Assembly: GCA_002385265.1 (NCBI GenBank) | Contig: DGDD01000145.1 | Span: forward strand, 3,104 to 67,103 | Reading direction: 5' to 3' | DNA: 64,000 nt | Source: Chitinophagaceae bacterium UBA3961 | Lineage (GTDB): Bacteria > Bacteroidota > Bacteroidia > Chitinophagales > Chitinophagaceae | Part shown: piece by piece, positions 61,370-64,000 of the stretch | Layout of the letters: each line of letters begins with the position of its first letter | Numbering within the stretch: position 1 is the stretch's first letter | The notes under the pieces: model-generated | The model's database searches: none | What the model was told of the DNA's origin: nothing | Seen by the model: only the letters and a program-made list of their open reading frames with translations | Program-made: the position numbers and the translations under genes

Positions 61370-62113
61370 TTATAATTTTATTGCTCTTTCGTTTAAGTCT
61401 CTTAAGGCGTCAAACAAAATCGCAGGAAAACTTCCGTGATCTTGTCCACATTCATTGCATTTTATATATTGTTTTTTAGACGCTGGTAATCTCTCGAAAT
61501 CAGGGGAAAGATTATATTCGATTTTGTGTACAATTAAATTTTTATAGAACATTTTGTCTCTAGCAAGGATGTTTGATTCAGCAATTCTATCAATAAGTAA
61601 CTCAGCACTCTTGATAATACTTCTAAATTCTTTAACTCCACTTTTTGTTTTATATAAACTTTCGTCATGAGGATTTAAATCAGACATTATGAGTTGGTCA
61701 ACAAAATGTGTGATCGCAATTGGGCCATTGAAAATGATAATATCAGAATCGTCACTTTGATTCATTTTTTCAATGCGTTGTTCAAACTGGAAGGTATCAA
61801 TATTCTTTTCAAACAATCTGTACAACTCTGATACATGCCTTAGGTCATTCTGAATTGTTTCCTGCTGCTTAGCATCTTCAATTTGTTTGGAAAGCAAATT
61901 GTTGGCTTCAAGCTGATCAGATAGAGCAAAGTAAATTAATACTGAGCCTAGTAAAGACACTATTGGGGAGGTTATTCCTCCAATTGTGTCCCCTATGGTT
62001 CCTGCCTCTTTTAGCCCATCAAGTGGTATGATATAGGCAAACAAAAACGGGGATACCAATACCAAAAAGGTACCAATAATTAAAATGAATTTTGATAATA
62101 CTTTTTTTGACAT
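61370..62113 (-). CDS. Two-helix membrane protein 1 with C-terminal CxxCxxxH (putative abortive-infection-like)
   Basis: A 247-residue protein with two N-terminal membrane helices (about 8-30 and 47-66) joined by GTIGDTIGGITSPIVSLLGSV. Then come a coiled-coil segment (DQLEANNLLSKQIEDAKQQ), a helical domain, and a terminal CNECGQDHG (Cys-X2-Cys-X3-His, likely metal-binding). The helix-GD-GG-P-helix layout followed by coiled coil resembles putative phage abortive-infection proteins (putAbiC, PF16872) and related sensors, but this is resemblance only. It is a paralogue of the protein at 62617-63354. It lies 3 bp upstream of the PurF-like gene. Confidence 0.72.
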   Translation of the reverse strand: MSKKVLSKFILIIGTFLVLVSPFLFAYIIPLDGLKEAGTIGDTIGGITSPIVSLLGSVLIYFALSDQLEANNLLSKQIEDAKQQETIQNDLRHVSELYRLFEKNIDTFQFEQRIEKMNQSDDSDIIIFNGPIAITHFVDQLIMSDLNPHDESLYKTKSGVKEFRSIIKSAELLIDRIAESNILARDKMFYKNLIVHKIEYNLSPDFERLPASKKQYIKCNECGQDHGSFPAILFDALRDLNERAIKL

Positions 62114-62204
62114 GCTAGCTAGTGGGTTGTTTTAAGCTGATTGGGTAAGGTAATTTATTAATTTGGCAATTTTTTTAGTCATTGGTTAATACTTTAAAAC
62201 ACAA

Positions 62205-62609
62205 TTATTCAATTTTAATTGGTTGGATATCCCATTCTCCATTAAGTATTCTATGTATATAACATCTATCAGCCTGTTTAATTAGTTCATCTTTTTGCTC
62301 TGCTGTTAAATCCCCTTCAATTGATAAATTAATAGTAACAGTGGTTTTTAAACCACCGTCACCTTTTGTAACAATTTGTTCTAAATTTGCTTTTACGTCT
62401 CTAATTTCCCAATTATTTTTCCTTGCAATAAACCGTACAGTACTTACTTTACACATTGCCAATCCACTTAAAACCATTTCGGTTGGCGAAAGCCCTAAAT
62501 CTGTTCCTTTGCTAAGTAGGGGCTCATCACCAACAATACTATGTGTTCCGTTAGTAATGATAGATTGGTACCCTTTGGGTAAATTTTTGACACTAATTTT
62601 TGTTGGCAT
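62205..62609 (-). CDS. OsmC-family protein (second copy)
   Basis: A 134-residue OsmC/YhfA-like protein with the two cysteines in SGLAMCKVSTVRF and KQADRCYIHRIL. It differs clearly from the OsmC at 58113-58535, so it is not a recent duplicate. It lies between the two paralogous membrane proteins (7 bp after the upstream one, 91 bp before the next) and adds a thiol peroxidase-like activity to the operon. Confidence 0.88.
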   Translation of the reverse strand: MPTKISVKNLPKGYQSIITNGTHSIVGDEPLLSKGTDLGLSPTEMVLSGLAMCKVSTVRFIARKNNWEIRDVKANLEQIVTKGDGGLKTTVTINLSIEGDLTAEQKDELIKQADRCYIHRILNGEWDIQPIKIE

Positions 62610-62616
62610 ATTTGTA

Positions 62617-63354
62617 TTATTTGAAATATTTTTTTATGTCTAGAATTCCTTGATATACAAGTGGAGGATAGTTACCATGATTCAGGTCACAGATCTCACA
62701 TTCTTTTAGTTTTGTATTACTGAAAACATCTAGTTCTGAATCTGGGAAAACACCAAAAATTAATTGGTGATGAATTAGTTTCTTGTAAAATAATTTATCA
62801 TCATTGGGCACATTTGAATTTTCGATTTTTTCTAAAAACAATTTTGCACTATCAATAATACTAAGTATCTCTTTTACACCGTCTCGCTTTATTACTTGTT
62901 CCTTGTTATGTTCTTCGTCAATTGTTAGTGTTTGTATGTCATGTAAAAAACATTTTATTGCTCTTCTCCCTGATAATATTGGTTTCTCTGAGTTAACCAG
63001 AGTGTTATCTGAAGATACGTATGTGTATTCTTTTATGGTATTATCAAAAAAAATAAACAACTGTTGTATTTGTTGCAACTCATGCTCTCTGCTTTGCTGT
63101 TTTTCATTCTCTACAATTTGAGTTTGAGCTATTTTGTTTGCTTCTAATTGATCTTTAAGGGCAATAAATATTAATACAGAACCCATTAATTGCATAATTG
63201 GAGATGTAACTCCTCCAATAGCTGTAGCAATATTACTGTACGAACCTATTTTGCTAATACTAAAGCCAGATAAAAGCAATGGAGCAAAAATAGTAAGTGT
63301 TACACCTAGTATTAAAGTATTTCTGGCGTAATTATGTTCTTTCTTTTTACTCAT
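62617..63354 (-). CDS. Two-helix membrane protein 2, paralogue of the 61370-62113 product
   Basis: A 245-residue protein with the same plan as its paralogue: two N-terminal helices (about 11-30 and 45-65), IGGVTSPIMQLMGSVLIF, coiled coil from DQLEANKIAQTQI, a helical domain with DGVKEILSIIDSAKLF and DKLFYKKLIHH, and a terminal CEICDLNHG (Cys-X2-Cys-X3-His). Shared positions include IGG-TSPI, GSVLI, ALxDQLEAN, GVKE-SII-SA, DKxFYKxLI and the C-terminal metal-like motif. Two related but diverged subunits in one operon suggest a hetero-oligomer. The function is unknown. It is 18 bp after msrB. Confidence 0.72.
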   Translation of the reverse strand: MSKKKEHNYARNTLILGVTLTIFAPLLLSGFSISKIGSYSNIATAIGGVTSPIMQLMGSVLIFIALKDQLEANKIAQTQIVENEKQQSREHELQQIQQLFIFFDNTIKEYTYVSSDNTLVNSEKPILSGRRAIKCFLHDIQTLTIDEEHNKEQVIKRDGVKEILSIIDSAKLFLEKIENSNVPNDDKLFYKKLIHHQLIFGVFPDSELDVFSNTKLKECEICDLNHGNYPPLVYQGILDIKKYFK

Positions 63355-63372
63355 TATTTAACTACAATAATT

Positions 63373-63813
63373 CTACTTTTCTTTTTCTAAAGATACAGCA
63401 TTAATGCAAAAGCGAAGACCACTTGGCATGGGGCCATCCTGAAAAACATGCCCTAAATGTGCATCGCAAGTGTTACAGGTAGTTTCTACTCTATACATTC
63501 CGTGAGAGGTGTCTTTAAAATATGCTACTGCATTTTCTTTTATAGGCTCGCTAAATGATGGCCAACCCGTTCCGCTATTGAACTTGGTGGTGCTATCGAA
63601 AAGAGGTGTTTTACAACAAATACAAACGTATACTCCTGGTTCAAATAAAGTGCACATTTCTGAACTATGCGCACGTTCTGTGCCCTTTAACCGGGTTATT
63701 CTGTATTGTTCATCTGTTAGAATTTTTTTCCACTCCTCGTTCGTTTTTTCAACGCGTCTATTAGGCTTAGGGTTGCCATGATTTGCAATTTTAATTACAT
63801 CAATCCATTTCAT
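63373..63813 (-). CDS. msrB: Peptide-methionine (R)-S-oxide reductase MsrB
   Basis: A 146-residue cytosolic repair enzyme. Zinc ligands come from two Cys pairs (VCICCKTPLF and CNTCDAHLGHVF), and the catalytic Cys is in SGLRFCINAVSL. The substrate-binding GTGWPSF is intact. It reduces methionine-R-sulfoxide in oxidised proteins. As the first gene of the operon it sets the redox-stress theme. TACCTTTA (a 7/8 match to TAnnTTTG) lies further upstream, near 63915, and could be its -7 element. Confidence 0.92.
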   Translation of the reverse strand: MKWIDVIKIANHGNPKPNRRVEKTNEEWKKILTDEQYRITRLKGTERAHSSEMCTLFEPGVYVCICCKTPLFDSTTKFNSGTGWPSFSEPIKENAVAYFKDTSHGMYRVETTCNTCDAHLGHVFQDGPMPSGLRFCINAVSLEKEK

Positions 63814-63935
63814 ATTTGTAAGTGTTTAGTTAATAAAATACCCTTTCAGGTTGTATTCGGACGATTTGACCGTTTTCAGAGTTTTTGTTACATTATTTTC
63901 AATAAAGGTAAACTCATCTATAATTTCTATCTGGT

Positions 63936-64000
63936 TTAGTAGTAGCTCGTGTCAGTGGCTGAGCAATACAAACAATCGTTTGCTACAGTCACATTAACTG
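63936..64000 (-). other. Possible C-terminal end of a truncated upstream gene
   Basis: A short minus-strand frame enters from the window edge and stops at 63936 (about 20 codons, ending DCLYCSATDTSYY). It may be the tail of the next gene upstream, but the piece is too short to judge. Confidence 0.25.

Overview
The window is a contiguous piece of a Bacteroidota chromosome, most likely from the class Chitinophagia (Chitinophagaceae-like). The evidence is a gldKLMN type IX secretion/gliding cluster, a cargo protein with a type A T9SS sorting tail, the HemD + DUF4271 gene pair, a DUF6132 protein, a YXWGXW/DUF6600 protein, a LytS/LytTR pair and many promoters of the Bacteroidota type (-7 TAnnTTTG, sometimes with -33 TTG). 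No rRNA, tRNA, transposase, integrase or CRISPR array was recognised.

Layout. 0.3-5.3 kb: gldK-L-M-N on the minus strand. 5.3-14.1 kb: housekeeping (thioredoxin-fold DUF255 protein, hemD, DUF4271, Omp85-like barrel, hemW, gpsA). 14.4-25.7 kb: envelope and transport genes (TolC and HlyD exporter parts, PLP trans-sulfuration enzyme, amino acid permease, TonB receptor, small lipoprotein, beta-barrel, LytS/LytTR sensor pair). 25.9-38.2 kb: a reduced-sulfur oxidation cluster with an MFS transporter, SoxB-like metallophosphoesterase, TsdA-like dihaem cytochrome, a YeeE/YedE pair, porin, DUF6132, rhodanese, persulfide dioxygenase-rhodanese fusion, TauE/SafE exporter, Crp/Fnr regulator and an SQOR-type sulfide:quinone oxidoreductase. 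38.5-54.4 kb: mixed metabolism (Gfo/Idh oxidoreductase, ECF sigma with membrane partner, pyrophosphatase, PhoH, T9SS cargo, sialate O-acetylesterase, gamma-glutamyltransferase, NagB-like sugar isomerase, VanZ). 54.7-58.5 kb: a multi-PAS histidine kinase and an OsmC-GNAT-YjdI group. 58.9-63.8 kb: an A/T-rich six-gene minus-strand operon (MsrB, membrane protein, OsmC, paralogous membrane protein, PurF-like amidotransferase, redoxin) ending in a clear terminator. This is the most likely place for an undescribed system.

The strongest new reading concerns the sulfur cluster. Six palindromes of the form GTGA-N6-TCAC lie in front of its transcription units (centres 25880.5, 30103.5, 31618.5, 35328.5, 36204.5, 36922.5). 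Each sits 32-33 bp upstream of the centre of a -7-like element, the position expected for class II Crp-type activation near -41. The Crp/Fnr protein encoded inside the cluster carries the R-E-x-x-x-R recognition-helix signature that reads GTGA half-sites. The palindrome between this regulator and the sulfide:quinone oxidoreductase is placed symmetrically for both divergent promoters. The layout also predicts the correct starts of several genes.

A second theme is the intergenic DNA. Many gaps between transcription units are mosaics of the same few modules, repeated in either orientation: A, AATTAATAATTAATAATG plus AACAGCCGG; B, GCAGCG-rich; C, GAGGA-rich polypurine; D, CACAGATT-rich; E, TAAGCCTAA-like; F, GAGTTTTAAGTT-like. 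These do not resemble coding DNA.
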